DNA of 64,000 nucleotides from G965227875 sp965227875 (GCA_965227875.1 OZ245783.1:3968001-4032000), one strand, 5' to 3'; positions 24,137 through 33,133 are shown, counted from the first letter of the stretch. Numbers and translations: made by a program. The notes: generated from the sequence alone by a model not told the origin.

Positions 24137-25018
24137 TCAGCCTGCCGCCGCCCGGGAACCGTGAACCGCCTGCTGATCGAAGAACGACGCGGTTTTCGGG
24201 AGTTCGGGGAGCCGCATATCGTAGGAGATCGACCGCACCCGGCCCGTCCGTTCACCGCGCACGAGCAGCCCCTCGTGAACCGTGGGCATGGGGTTCGGAC
24301 TCAGCGGGATGGCGTCCTCGGCGGAATAGACGCAGATGAAGAGCGTTCTCGCCCGTTCCGACCGGTTCGGAGCGGATCCGTGCAGCAGCCGGGTGTGCAT
24401 CAGGCAGACCGAACCCGCCTTGCCCGTACACGTCACCGCCCGGTCCTGACAATCCCTGGCGATCTCGTCGTCGATAGCACCCGTGAACACACCGTCGTGC
24501 CACAGGTCATGTACGGGGCCCTTGTGCGATCCCGGCAGAACCTCCAGAGGCCCGTTCTCCCCGGTCACATCGTCCACCATCAGCAAGGCCGTGACCACGT
24601 CGTCATTGCTGTGGGGCGTGAAGGCGAAATCCTGATGCCACTTCACCGCCGTGGCCGCACCTGGCAGCTTGGAGTTGATCTTCGTGTGGTGCAGTTTGAC
24701 GTTCGGCCCGACGAGGTCGGCCACGCAATCCGTCATCCGGCTGTCGGCCATGGCGTCATGGTAGGCTCGCGAGACCTCGATCGGTGCGTTTACCCGCCGA
24801 AGGGCAGGGCGCTCGGCGCTGTGCCCGGGTTCGACGTCGAAGCGGGGACGATGGTTGATCGTCTCGCCATAGGCCGTGTCGTGCCGCCGGCTCTCTTCAA
24901 CCCAGCTGTCAAAATCGCCCCGCAAGTGATTCAGTTGACTCGCACTTACCGCGTCCTCGACCACGAGATAGCCCTCGCTACTGAAGAACGCGATCTGGTC
25001 GGAAGAAAGTGTCGTCAT
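24137..25018 (-). CDS. phytanoyl-CoA dioxygenase (PhyH) family, Fe(II)/2-oxoglutarate oxygenase
   Basis: 293 residues. The iron triad is visible: HQD at 128-130 (His and Asp) in AVKWHQDFAFTPHSND and a distal His213 in LLHGSAPNRSERART, followed by the Arg that would hold 2-oxoglutarate. Other PhyH elements include LEVLPGSHKGPVHDLWHDG. Members hydroxylate aliphatic or quaternary-amine substrates with O2 and 2-oxoglutarate. The operon with the choline-sulfatase-type gene points to a small sulfated or quaternary substrate rather than a phytanoyl lipid; this is inference. The first gene of the operon; the transpeptidase gene lies upstream on the same strand behind a terminator. Confidence 0.87.
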   Translation of the reverse strand: MTTLSSDQIAFFSSEGYLVVEDAVSASQLNHLRGDFDSWVEESRRHDTAYGETINHRPRFDVEPGHSAERPALRRVNAPIEVSRAYHDAMADSRMTDCVADLVGPNVKLHHTKINSKLPGAATAVKWHQDFAFTPHSNDDVVTALLMVDDVTGENGPLEVLPGSHKGPVHDLWHDGVFTGAIDDEIARDCQDRAVTCTGKAGSVCLMHTRLLHGSAPNRSERARTLFICVYSAEDAIPLSPNPMPTVHEGLLVRGERTGRVRSISYDMRLPELPKTASFFDQQAVHGSRAAAG

Positions 25019-25111
25019 CGTCGTCCGCTCCCGGGCATCCCGTGCAGGAAATCCTTCGTGAGCCAGTTTGAAGGATGCCCGCCGAAATGCAACCGGGGAA
25101 ACCCGGAATCG

Positions 25112-25139
25112 AAAAGCGGCACGGACCAGCCGTGCCGCT
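25112..25139 (-). terminator. Rho-independent terminator of the L,D-transpeptidase gene
   Basis: On the minus strand a perfect 10-bp stem AGCGGCACGG/CCGTGCCGCT (25139-25130 with 25124-25115), loop CTGGT, followed by TTT. It lies 25 nt past the transpeptidase stop. A second short hairpin CCGGG-GAAA-CCCGG lies at 25093-25106. Confidence 0.75.
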
Positions 25140-25163
25140 TCGGGATACTGAGCGGAACTGTCG

Positions 25164-25760
25164 TCAGAGAACGACGACCTTGGTTCCCATCCTGACCCGC
25201 TGGTAGAGATCGATGACCTCGCTGTTCAGCATGCGGATGCAACCGCTGGACACCGCATGACCGATCGTGTTCGGCTGGTTGGTGCCGTGAATGCGGTAGA
25301 GCGTGTCGCGACCGCCCTGATAGAGATACAGAGCCCGGGCCCCGAGCGGGTTGTTGGGTCCCCCTTCGACGAAGTCGGGAATACGCCGGCCGTATTTCTT
25401 GAGCTCGCGTTGGATCATTTCCTTCGGAGGTCGCCAGTCCGGCCATTCCGCCTTTCGCTTGATTTGAGCAGTGCCCGCCCATGTAAAGCCCTGTCGGCCG
25501 ACGCCCACTCCGTAGCGGATCGCCCGGTTGCCTTTGAGCACGTAGAAGAGCGCGCGCTTTCTCGTGTCTATGATGATCGTTCCGGGACGTTCCTTGGAAC
25601 TGTAGCTGACGGTTTTCTTGCCCCGGTACCGTATCGAGGAGTCCCGGTTGAGCGAATAGGCGGATACGAAGTTGTATCGAATTTCACGTGCCTCGCCGAA
25701 GGCCGCGGTGGATGTCGTCAAAAGCGCCGCGCCGCCCGTTAAAAAGGTTCGCCGGTCCAT
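25164..25760 (-). CDS. L,D-transpeptidase (YkuD/ErfK family)
   Basis: 198 residues. The N-terminus MDRRTFLTGGAALLTTSTAAF has a twin-arginine-like pair followed by a hydrophobic core, consistent with export, possibly by Tat. The YkuD active site is intact: HGTNQPNTIGH (His158, His168) and SGCIRM with nucleophile Cys174. It would cross-link peptidoglycan stem peptides 3-3 or attach lipoproteins in the periplasm. FVEGGPNNPLGARALYLYQ is the usual fold core. Monocistronic, ended by a strong terminator. Confidence 0.9.
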   Translation of the reverse strand: MDRRTFLTGGAALLTTSTAAFGEAREIRYNFVSAYSLNRDSSIRYRGKKTVSYSSKERPGTIIIDTRKRALFYVLKGNRAIRYGVGVGRQGFTWAGTAQIKRKAEWPDWRPPKEMIQRELKKYGRRIPDFVEGGPNNPLGARALYLYQGGRDTLYRIHGTNQPNTIGHAVSSGCIRMLNSEVIDLYQRVRMGTKVVVL

Positions 25761-26152
25761 CTTCTGGATAAGCCTCTCGTTGTCTTCGAAAACAAACCGG
25801 CAGTGGCCCTGATTTTCAAGGACACCGCCCGAGTCAGCGCGAAGTCTAACCTGTGATTGCTTTTTTTGAAGTCACAATTGAGCGAACTGGAGCCTATCTC
25901 CGGTTGCGCGTGGCAATGTTGCAACAGAAACGCGTCCCATCCAGCGTTGTGGCGAGGCGAGACCGTGCCCGGACTGAGCTCGAACCCGCCGAGCGGTCGC
26001 TAAGACCTTGAAGCGGCGAAGGAATGCTCGACTTGCGGCAATGATGGCGGCATTGTTGTGCTTCAGACCCGCGATTTCGGAAGCGCCGCCCCGCAGAAGG
26101 GCGCGATCCGGGGGAGATTACGGGTCTCTTTGCAAGGGGAGCGAAGGATTAG
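25761..26152. other. 392-bp divergent intergenic region
   Basis: Lies between the transpeptidase and the Ldh-family genes. The left part, around 25850-25880, is AT-rich with a T7 run and likely holds the transpeptidase promoter. A TTG-initiated frame on the plus strand (26008-26199) has a signal-like start but runs into the next gene. I see no other gene or repeat. Confidence 0.4.
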
Positions 26153-27166
26153 ATGGCGGCACGGACGCGAGTGACGGTCTCGCTCTCCGAACTGAATGAC
26201 CTCGTGGAAGTCTGCCTTGTCAGGCTCGGGCTCGAGAGTTTCGAACTACAGATTGTCCGGGATGTGCTGATGTACGCCCAGACACGCGAAAACAGCCAGG
26301 GTCTCGTGAAGATTATCGAGGGGACGGTCCGCCCGGACCCGGACGCATCCCAGGTATCGGTGGCCGGCGGCATGGGCGCCGTGCTGCGCCTGAACGGCAA
26401 CAGGGGCCTCGGCATGGTCGTGTCGTATATCGCGACCGAGGAAGTCGCCCGGCTGGCGCGCCAGTTCGGTGTCGGTGTCGTGTGCACCTGCAACACGTCC
26501 TCGTCGACAGGGGCCATCGGGTTCTACGCAGAGCGCCTTGCGAGCGAGGGACTGGTCGGCATCGTCTGCGCCGGATCGCCGAAGGTGATGGCCGCGGCCG
26601 GCGGCATCGATCCGGTATTCGGCACCAATCCGATCGCAATCGCGATGCCGACGGCCGCCGAGCCCCTGGTGCTCGACATGGCCACCGCATCGTCCACATG
26701 GTTCGGACTGATTGCGGCGCGTGATGCGAACGAGTTCATTCCCATCGGACACGCGGTGGACAAGTACGGCAATGCGACCACGGACCCGGAGTCGGCCATG
26801 TCCGGCGCGGTCATGCCTTTCGGCGGGCACAGGGGCGCGGGGCTTGCAGCCATGATCGAGATGCTGACGGGGCCATTGGCGGGAGCGGCGATTGTCGGCG
26901 ACGAGGACTCCGCCACCAACCGCGGAATGTTCTTTCTGGCGATCGACCCTGCCGCTTTCGGAGATGCGGAGAGTGTACTGCGCCAGGCGAGGCTGCTGGT
27001 CGAGCGCGTCAAGGCGAGCCGACGCAACGAAGGGGTCGACGAGATTCGTTTGCCGGGCGAGCATTCCCGCAAACGGCAGCAGGCGAACCTCGCCGCGGGA
27101 GAAGTACGGCTCGACCAGAAACTCTACGAAGATCTCAAGGCGTTTGCCGGGGCCGCGGGCGCTTGA
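26153..27166 (+). CDS. Ldh2/malate-lactate dehydrogenase-family oxidoreductase, active-site variant
   Basis: 337 residues; RBS GGGGAGCGAAGGA precedes ATG 26153. The family fold is clear: FGVGVVCTCNTSSSTGAIGFYAE, AAAGGIDPVFGTNPIAIAMPT, VLDMATASS and a PFGGHRGAGLAAMIEMLTG helix close to the NAD site. In characterised members (AllD, YiaK, lactate and malate types) a catalytic His sits in an SHG motif near residue 45-50 and another in an NSNHFG motif near 115; here the corresponding motifs read SQG (48-50) and NTSSSTG (114-120). So both likely active-site histidines are missing, and classical keto-acid reduction is doubtful. Followed after 46 bp by the ICL/PEPM-type gene, probably as one operon. 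Confidence 0.8.
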   Translation: MAARTRVTVSLSELNDLVEVCLVRLGLESFELQIVRDVLMYAQTRENSQGLVKIIEGTVRPDPDASQVSVAGGMGAVLRLNGNRGLGMVVSYIATEEVARLARQFGVGVVCTCNTSSSTGAIGFYAERLASEGLVGIVCAGSPKVMAAAGGIDPVFGTNPIAIAMPTAAEPLVLDMATASSTWFGLIAARDANEFIPIGHAVDKYGNATTDPESAMSGAVMPFGGHRGAGLAAMIEMLTGPLAGAAIVGDEDSATNRGMFFLAIDPAAFGDAESVLRQARLLVERVKASRRNEGVDEIRLPGEHSRKRQQANLAAGEVRLDQKLYEDLKAFAGAAGA

Positions 27167-27212
27167 CCAGGCCCGGATCCGGAAAAATCAGATGACAGCA
27201 AGAGGACAGCAC

Positions 27213-28079
27213 ATGCATCGATGGCAGGAACGACGCGAAAACTTCAGGGCGATACTCGAGGGCGGGACGTGCATACATCCGGCTTCGGTGCATGACCCGG
27301 TGTCCGTGAGAATTGCCGAAAGCCTGGGGTTCCGGCTGGGGATGTATGCCGGGTCCGTCGCGTCCATGACCGTTCTCGGCGCACCCGACATCATCGTCCT
27401 GACGCTGTCGGAGTTCGCGGAACAGGCGCACAGGATTTCACGGGCGGCGGATCTCCCGGTGCTCGGCGATGCGGATCACGGATACGGCAACGCGCTGAAC
27501 GTCATGCGCACCGTGGAGGAACTCGAGTTCGCAGGCCTTGCCGGGCTGTCCGTCGAGGACACGGTGCTGCCCACCGCATTCGGCAATGCCGGAAAGGCAA
27601 CGCTCACGAGCATCGACGAAGGCGTGGGTAAGATGAAAGCCGCCCTCGAAGCGCGGCGAGATCCGGGCCTCGTCATCGCCGGCCGCACGAGTGCGCCGGC
27701 CCTGACCGACATTTCCGACACGGTCGAACGGGTGAAGGCCTACTCGGCGACGGGCGTCGACGCGATCTTCCTCGTCGGCCTGAAGACCTGGGATGACGTG
27801 GAGGCCGCTGCCGCGGCGACGGATCTGCCGCTGATCGTCGGTGGAACGGGGCCGGAGGTGAACGACGTGTCCCGCCTGGCCGACTGCGGCGTTCGCGTAC
27901 AGCTACAGGGTCATCAGCCTTTCGCCGCGGCGACCCAGGCGATCTACGAAACCATGAAAGCGCTCAAGGACGGGACGCCGCCGTCCCAGATTAAGGGGCT
28001 GGCGTCACGGGACACCATGCAGATGGTCACGCGGGATGCCGACTACGCAGACTGGTCGAAGCGCTTCAACGGCCAGTGA
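27213..28079 (+). CDS. isocitrate-lyase/PEP-mutase superfamily, oxaloacetate-decarboxylase-like
   Basis: 288 residues from ATG 27213 (AGAGGA 7 nt upstream; ATG 27192 is less well supported). The sequence runs collinearly with the Pseudomonas oxaloacetate decarboxylase PA4872 as I recall it: HPASVHDPVSVRIAESLGF, GSVASMTVLGAPD, LGDADHGYGNALNVMRTVEEL (metal Asp86/Asp88), LSVEDTVLPTAFG, and a helix with EEGVGKMKAALEARRDPGL. The family cleaves or decarboxylates C4 acids with Mg2+ or Mn2+. The gene follows the Ldh-type gene, so the pair may process one C4-type acid. Exact substrate uncertain. Confidence 0.85.
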   Translation: MHRWQERRENFRAILEGGTCIHPASVHDPVSVRIAESLGFRLGMYAGSVASMTVLGAPDIIVLTLSEFAEQAHRISRAADLPVLGDADHGYGNALNVMRTVEELEFAGLAGLSVEDTVLPTAFGNAGKATLTSIDEGVGKMKAALEARRDPGLVIAGRTSAPALTDISDTVERVKAYSATGVDAIFLVGLKTWDDVEAAAAATDLPLIVGGTGPEVNDVSRLADCGVRVQLQGHQPFAAATQAIYETMKALKDGTPPSQIKGLASRDTMQMVTRDADYADWSKRFNGQ

Positions 28080-28109
28080 TGCGGTAGGGCCGGACAGGCC
28101 GGTCTTCCG

Positions 28110-29060
28110 CTAGGCGACCGTTTCTCCTGCCACGAGTTTGCCGAGCGCGGCGCAGATGCGGTCGAAACTGTTCGAGGCGCGGGTGCAGCTGTGCCGCGCG
28201 CGAAGATACCCGTGGACCAGTTGTTCCTCGTTGACGCAGGAAGCGTCGACGCCCTCGTGCCGCAGCCGGCCGCAATAGGCCAAGCCGTCGTCGCGAAGCG
28301 GGTCGACGTCGGCGGTGAAGATTGCGGCTGGCGGTAACCCCGCGAGGCTTTCCGCCAGCAGCGGGAACATCTCCGGATCGCGCGGCATGTCGGGCGCGTC
28401 CTTGCCGGAATAAAGAGCGTAGAAATGAACACAGTCGTCTCGCGTGAGCATGGGCGCGTTCCGGTGCTCCACGTACGAGCCGGCGGACATGTCACTGCCC
28501 AGCGTCGGGTAGATCAGCAACTGCCCGGCCGGCATGGCGAATGCCTTGCCCCGTGCCCGCAGGCAGAGAGCAACCGCCAGATTGGCGCCGGCACTGTCTC
28601 CGCCGACGATAATTCTTCCGGCATCCGCCGCCAGCCAGCGGTAGACCGCTTCGGCGTCGTCGAGTGCGGCAGGATAGGGGTTCTCGGGCGCCAGCCGATA
28701 ATCCACCGCCACGACGTCGATTCCGCATCGTGACGCCAGTTCCGCACAAACCGTATCGTGGCTTTCGAGCCCTCCGAGGATGAAGCCGCCGCCGTGCAGG
28801 TACACCATCGCGGTTCCCGTCGGGTGGCCGACGGAGGCCGGGCGATAGTGCCTTATCGGGATGTCGCGCGCGGGCGCCTCCGCGGATAGTCGATCGTCGG
28901 TGACGGTGACGCCCTGTGGGCGTTCTCCCTGGAAGGCGGCGCACATCCGGTCGTAGGTCAGCCTCTGTTGCGCAGGCGTGTCGGGAGGCTGGCCGGCGTC
29001 TTCGAATGCGTCCACCTTGCGGATGTATGCCAGGACCTCCGGATCCGTAATGCCTGTCAT
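28110..29060 (-). CDS. alpha/beta hydrolase of the HSL/acetyl-esterase group
   Basis: 316 residues with the HSL-type oxyanion hole HGGGFILGG (about 91-99), nucleophile serine in GDSAGAN (GxSxG), then FTADVDPLRDDG with the catalytic Asp and EQLVHGYLRAR with the catalytic His. These carboxylesterases act on short-chain esters or, in some members, lactones. No signal peptide. Convergent with the oxaloacetate-decarboxylase-like gene (31-bp gap) and divergent from the membrane protein at 29216. Confidence 0.9.
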   Translation of the reverse strand: MTGITDPEVLAYIRKVDAFEDAGQPPDTPAQQRLTYDRMCAAFQGERPQGVTVTDDRLSAEAPARDIPIRHYRPASVGHPTGTAMVYLHGGGFILGGLESHDTVCAELASRCGIDVVAVDYRLAPENPYPAALDDAEAVYRWLAADAGRIIVGGDSAGANLAVALCLRARGKAFAMPAGQLLIYPTLGSDMSAGSYVEHRNAPMLTRDDCVHFYALYSGKDAPDMPRDPEMFPLLAESLAGLPPAAIFTADVDPLRDDGLAYCGRLRHEGVDASCVNEEQLVHGYLRARHSCTRASNSFDRICAALGKLVAGETVA

Positions 29061-29215
29061 CCCTGTCTTCTCCAGTGCGAGGGGACACCTGCGTGCCGGC
29101 GGGCGGTTTCAACAATCGCCGGCGTCGCGGTGATCCGGAATTGCCCATCAGTCGGGCGTTGCGTTACGGTTGCCGCAACTGAGTCGTTTGCCTGGGCAGG
29201 AAGGCGGTAACTCCT

Positions 29216-30289
29216 ATGCATATCGTAACCTATGTTTTGGCTCTCGCGATCGGGCTCGTGATGGGGGGCATCAACATGGTGATGTCCCAGTCGCTCGAGT
29301 GGGTTGCCGTATCGGCGGCGACGTTCTTCTTCCTCGCGCTCCTGATCCTCGGCGTGATCGAACTGCATGGTCGCGCCCTGATCGTGTTCTTCGACAATCT
29401 GTTCCGCGGAAAGCTGGGGTCGGTCATATACATCGCGATCATCGTGGCCATCGTCGACTTTCTGGGGCTAGCAGGTGTCTATTTCGGCGCTGAACTTGCC
29501 AAGCAGGCCGGTTTGACGGTCCGTCCGGCGGCTGAAAACGCAAACGACATCAAACCGTTGCTCTTGATATGCGCCATGGCGCTGCCAATGGCAATCGTGC
29601 TCGACTTGGGCACACGGGCCATTCGCCGGCGCGAGATTCACCGCGGCGCGAAACATGGCGAAAGGCCTGCGGGAAAGAAGACGCTCAAATCTGATTTCGA
29701 AAAGCTCCTTCAGACCGCGAACAAGCGCACGCCCGAGCAGTTCATCGAAGTGTCGTCCGGACTTTCGCTCGCCTGGAACCTGTTCCACGACATGTTCGGA
29801 ACGCCGGCCCGGTTCGCGACTGCGGGCCGCAAGGCACAGTCCGACTTCATCGCGGCCCTGGCCCGGCTGGAGGATTCTTCGCGCAACAGTGGACAGATCA
29901 ACGCCGGGCTTGGCATGGCGCTTTTCCGCAAATATGCGGCGACCGTATCCGAATCCCACACCCATCTCGCCAACGAGATGCGCACAAAGCTGAAACCGTT
30001 TGTGGACAAGAGGGCCGAGGAGAAATCCCCGCAGCCGCCGTCGCCCATCGAACTGGTCCGGCCCGTGCCCCCGATCGCTCCGGCGCCGGCCGCACCGCTT
30101 TCGCCGCCAGCGACACCGACAGCGGACCCGGCTGTCACCGCGCCGGCCAGTCCGCCGGCGGTTCAGACCGCCGCGGAACCGATCAGTCCGCCGGCCGTGC
30201 AGACTGCCGCTGCCCCCTCGATCGAAGGTACGGACGAACAGGGTCCCGCCGCCACGACCGAAGAGCCGAAATCCAAGGAAGTCTCCTGA
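29216..30289 (+). CDS. three-span membrane protein with long Pro/Ala-rich tail
   Basis: 357 residues. Three hydrophobic spans at about 4-22, 30-50 and 65-90 (the last containing YIAIIVAIVDFLGLAGVYFG), then a further one near 113-128. A cytoplasmic, basic helical region follows (HRGAKHGERPAGKKTLKSDFEKLL) plus a folded-looking stretch up to about 255. The last 90 residues are Pro/Ala/Thr-rich repeats (SPPAVQTAAEPISPPAVQTAA is a near tandem repeat) ending in an acidic KSKEVS tail. No family recognised. Monocistronic. Confidence 0.7.
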   Translation: MHIVTYVLALAIGLVMGGINMVMSQSLEWVAVSAATFFFLALLILGVIELHGRALIVFFDNLFRGKLGSVIYIAIIVAIVDFLGLAGVYFGAELAKQAGLTVRPAAENANDIKPLLLICAMALPMAIVLDLGTRAIRRREIHRGAKHGERPAGKKTLKSDFEKLLQTANKRTPEQFIEVSSGLSLAWNLFHDMFGTPARFATAGRKAQSDFIAALARLEDSSRNSGQINAGLGMALFRKYAATVSESHTHLANEMRTKLKPFVDKRAEEKSPQPPSPIELVRPVPPIAPAPAAPLSPPATPTADPAVTAPASPPAVQTAAEPISPPAVQTAAAPSIEGTDEQGPAATTEEPKSKEVS

Positions 30290-30404
30290 CGTATCCTCCT
30301 TGTACCGCGCCGGACCGGTTCTATACTGGACGGCACAACCGTCTGCCGGCCGGACAGCCGCATCTGCCTTGGAAATGGCGCGGCAGACGTTTCGCGAGAA
30401 GAGC

Positions 30405-31235
30405 ATGCCCGGTACGAAACTGTTCAATTCGCCTGACGATCTCGGTGCCCGGATCGGCGATGGCGAAAAGATCGCCATCTTCAAGGATGGCGGTGTCCCC
30501 ATGGAGGCTGTCCGTGCGCTTGTCCGGCGCGCCGCCCGCGACCTGCATCTCGTCACAGTGCCCACCGGAGGTATGGCGGCCGATCTGCTGATCGGGGCAG
30601 GGTGCGTGTCGGTGATCGAAACGGCGGGCGTGTCGCTCGGCGAGTTCGGCCCGGCGCCTCGATTCACGGAAGCGGTGTCGACGGGCGGGGTCGAGATCAG
30701 GGATTCCACCTGTCCGGCCATCTATGCCGGGCTGCAGGCGGCGCAGAAGGGGATTCCGTTCATGCCCCTGCGGGGGCTTCTGGGAACCGACATCCTTGCG
30801 AACCGGCCCGACTACATCGTCATAGACAATCCCCACGGCGCGGCCGGAGACCGCATCGTGACCCTGCCGGCGCTCAGGCCGGACGTGGCCTTGCTTCACG
30901 TGGCGCGGGCGGACAGTTTCGGAAACGTCTGGATCGGCCGGCAGGCCGAACTCAAGATCATGGCCCATGCGGCCGCGCGCACATATGTCACGGCCGAGGA
31001 AGTGGTCGACGGCAATCTGCTGGACGACGAGTTCCATGGGCCGAACTGTCTGCCGGCCCATTATGTCGACGGGATCGCACCGGCGAAAAACGGGGCCTGG
31101 CCGATGGACATGCCGGGTTACTATGCGAGGGACGATGCCGCCATCGAGGACTACCGGAGACAGGCGCGGTCCCGGGAAACCTTCGGACAGTACCTGCGGG
31201 ACCGTGTGGCTGCGTCGGCGGCGGCTGCCGAATGA
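30405..31235 (+). CDS. CoA-transferase-like protein, alpha subunit
   Basis: 276 residues from ATG 30405 (a weak AGAAG RBS; ATG 30374 upstream is possible). The fold resembles the alpha subunit of family I CoA-transferases (IpdA/GctA-like): GEKIAIFKDGGVPMEAVRALVR, LHLVTVPTGGMAADLLIGAG, then FMPLRGLLGTDILANRPDYIVIDNP and LLHVARADSFGNVWIGRQAELK. Its stop overlaps the beta gene's ATG by 4 bp (ATGA), so the two subunits are translationally coupled. It leads a four-gene catabolic operon. Either CoA transfer or, as in IpdAB, CoA-thioester ring hydrolysis is possible. Confidence 0.82.
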   Translation: MPGTKLFNSPDDLGARIGDGEKIAIFKDGGVPMEAVRALVRRAARDLHLVTVPTGGMAADLLIGAGCVSVIETAGVSLGEFGPAPRFTEAVSTGGVEIRDSTCPAIYAGLQAAQKGIPFMPLRGLLGTDILANRPDYIVIDNPHGAAGDRIVTLPALRPDVALLHVARADSFGNVWIGRQAELKIMAHAAARTYVTAEEVVDGNLLDDEFHGPNCLPAHYVDGIAPAKNGAWPMDMPGYYARDDAAIEDYRRQARSRETFGQYLRDRVAASAAAAE

Positions 31236-31963
31236 GCGAAACCGCGTCCGAGACGGAGGTGATGATCTCGGCAATAGCGGGGCTGCTGTCGGGATGCGGT
31301 CACATCGCGGTCGGTGTTCTTTCGCCCATTCCGGGCTCGGCGGCGCTGCTCGCCCGCGAGCTGTCGGGTGCCCGGGTCTCCATCATCGGGTGCAACCTGC
31401 CGGAGTTCCGCACGGACGGTGGAGTGGATCTCTTCGACAGCGCGGGGCAGGGGCGGATTGACGCCTTTTTTCTCAGCGGTGGCCAGATCGACGGGTCCGC
31501 GAACATCAACCTCACCGGCGTGGGCGAGTATCCCGAACTGGACACCCGATGGTCCGGCGCGTTCGGATCGGCCTATCTCTATTTTCTCGTCCCCCGCGTC
31601 ATACTCTTCCGCGAGGAACACAGCCGTCGTGTCTTCGTCCCCAAGGTCGACTTCATCAGCGCGCCTGGCACGAGCCCGCCGGGCATCTATCGTCCGGGCG
31701 GACCGCATGCCCTGGTGACGAGCCTCTGTGTGATGCATTTCGACCGGGAGGCCGGACGATTCCGCCTCGCGAGCGTCCATCCCGGCCACACGCTCGAAGA
31801 AGTCCGTGACAATACCGGTTTCGACTTCGACGTTCCCGCAAACGTGCCGGCCACGCCGGCGCCGGACGACGCAGAGCTTGCGCTGATCCGGGGCAAGGTG
31901 GCGCAAACGATCGCCAATCCCTATCCTGCCTTTGCCCAGAAGGTCTTCGGGCTGGCTTCCTGA
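31232..31963 (+). CDS. CoA-transferase-like protein, beta subunit
   Basis: 243 residues, coupled to the alpha gene. IAVGVLSPIPGSAALLARELSGA, AFFLSGGQIDGSANINLTGVGEYP and a following RVFVPKVDFISAPGTSPPG place it with GctB/IpdB. True family I CoA-transferases have a catalytic Glu in an SENG-type loop; I do not see one here, which favours the hydrolase-like IpdAB subgroup. Followed 41 bp later by an FAD oxidoreductase. The acyl group acted on is unknown. Confidence 0.78.
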   Translation: MSETASETEVMISAIAGLLSGCGHIAVGVLSPIPGSAALLARELSGARVSIIGCNLPEFRTDGGVDLFDSAGQGRIDAFFLSGGQIDGSANINLTGVGEYPELDTRWSGAFGSAYLYFLVPRVILFREEHSRRVFVPKVDFISAPGTSPPGIYRPGGPHALVTSLCVMHFDREAGRFRLASVHPGHTLEEVRDNTGFDFDVPANVPATPAPDDAELALIRGKVAQTIANPYPAFAQKVFGLAS

Positions 31964-32004
31964 AACATCATTCTCGGCCCGTATTGCCGAACTGGAACAC
32001 ATGT

Positions 32005-33117
32005 ATGACGAACAGTGCAGACATCATCGTGATCGGGGCAGGTATTGCCGGTGCATCCGCGGCGGCGGAACTGGCACGAAACGCCAGGGTCCTCCTCCTG
32101 GAGAGGGAAGACCAGCCCGGCTACCACTCGACGGGGCGGTCCGCGGCGACATACGTGCCGACCTATGGACCGAAGGCGATCCAGGCCCTCACCCGGGCCA
32201 GCGGGCCGTTCATGCGCAATCCGCCGGAAGGGTTCGCCGATGCCCCCATTCTCGCGCCCCGCGGCGAAATGATGGTTGCCTCGCCCGGTGACGAGGCACT
32301 GGTCGCCGAAGCCGAGACCCTGGGAATGCGCCGCATGACCATGGATGAAGCGGTGGACCGGGTGCCCTGTCTCCAGGTGGACAGGGTGCTTGCCGCGCTG
32401 ATCGACGACGATGCAATGGACATTGACGTGGACCTTCTGCACCGCGGGTTCCTGCGCGACTTCAAGACCCGCGGCGGGGCGCTGTCCTGCAAGGCGGAGG
32501 TGGGCGGCATCGGGTTTAGCGACGGAATGTGGACGGTCCGAACACGCTCGCAGGAATGGTCCGCGCCTGTCGTCGTGAACGCGGCGGGCGCGTGGTGCGA
32601 TACGATTGCCGAAATGGCGGGGGTCCGTCCCGTCGGGCTCCAGCCCAAACGACGCAGCGCGGCCCTCGTGCCGCCGCCCGATGACTGGGATGTCAGCACT
32701 TGTCCGCTCGTGTTCGGCGCGGGCGAGACGTTCTATTTCCGGCCGATGGGCGGCAAGCTCATGGTGTCGCCGGCGGATGCCACCGTGGTCGAACCGCACG
32801 ACGCCTGGGCCGACGACATGCTGGTCGCGGAGGCCATCGAGAAGTTCCAGAACCTGACCGGGGTCGAGGTGACCAGGGTCGACCACACCTGGGGCGGGCT
32901 GAGGACCTTCGCGCCGGACGGAGACCCGGTCATCGGCTTCGACTCCGAAAAACCGGGATTCTTCTGGCTGGCGGGGCAGGGCGGTTACGGCATTCAGACA
33001 TCGCCGGCCATCTCCCGTCTGGCCGCCGCCCTTGTCGAGGGACGGGACGTGCCGGGCGACATTACCGAACAAGGCCTCGATGCCCAGGCCCTCGCGCCGG
33101 GCCGGCTTCAATCCTGA
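32005..33117 (+). CDS. FAD-dependent oxidoreductase (DAO family)
   Basis: 370 residues from ATG 32005 (GGAAC 7 nt upstream; TTG 31984 less likely). The FAD fingerprint IIVIGAGIAGASAAAELA starts at about residue 7, followed by LLLEREDQPGYHSTGRSAATYV, a WSAPVVVNAAGAWCDTIAEM segment, and the C-terminal DGDPVIGFDSEKPGFFWLAGQGGYGIQTSPA that closes the FAD site. Such proteins oxidise amines, amino or hydroxy acids. Third gene of the CoA-transferase/acyl-CoA-dehydrogenase operon (16-bp gap to the next), where it could generate the keto or imine precursor. Substrate not visible. Confidence 0.87.
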   Translation: MTNSADIIVIGAGIAGASAAAELARNARVLLLEREDQPGYHSTGRSAATYVPTYGPKAIQALTRASGPFMRNPPEGFADAPILAPRGEMMVASPGDEALVAEAETLGMRRMTMDEAVDRVPCLQVDRVLAALIDDDAMDIDVDLLHRGFLRDFKTRGGALSCKAEVGGIGFSDGMWTVRTRSQEWSAPVVVNAAGAWCDTIAEMAGVRPVGLQPKRRSAALVPPPDDWDVSTCPLVFGAGETFYFRPMGGKLMVSPADATVVEPHDAWADDMLVAEAIEKFQNLTGVEVTRVDHTWGGLRTFAPDGDPVIGFDSEKPGFFWLAGQGGYGIQTSPAISRLAAALVEGRDVPGDITEQGLDAQALAPGRLQS

Positions 33118-33133
33118 GTACGGAACCGAATCC

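Noticed and set aside
26008..26199. Plus-strand 63-residue frame with a signal-peptide-like start
   Set aside because: TTG start without RBS, overlaps the start of the Ldh-type gene, and its second half is Gly/Ser/Arg-rich noise.
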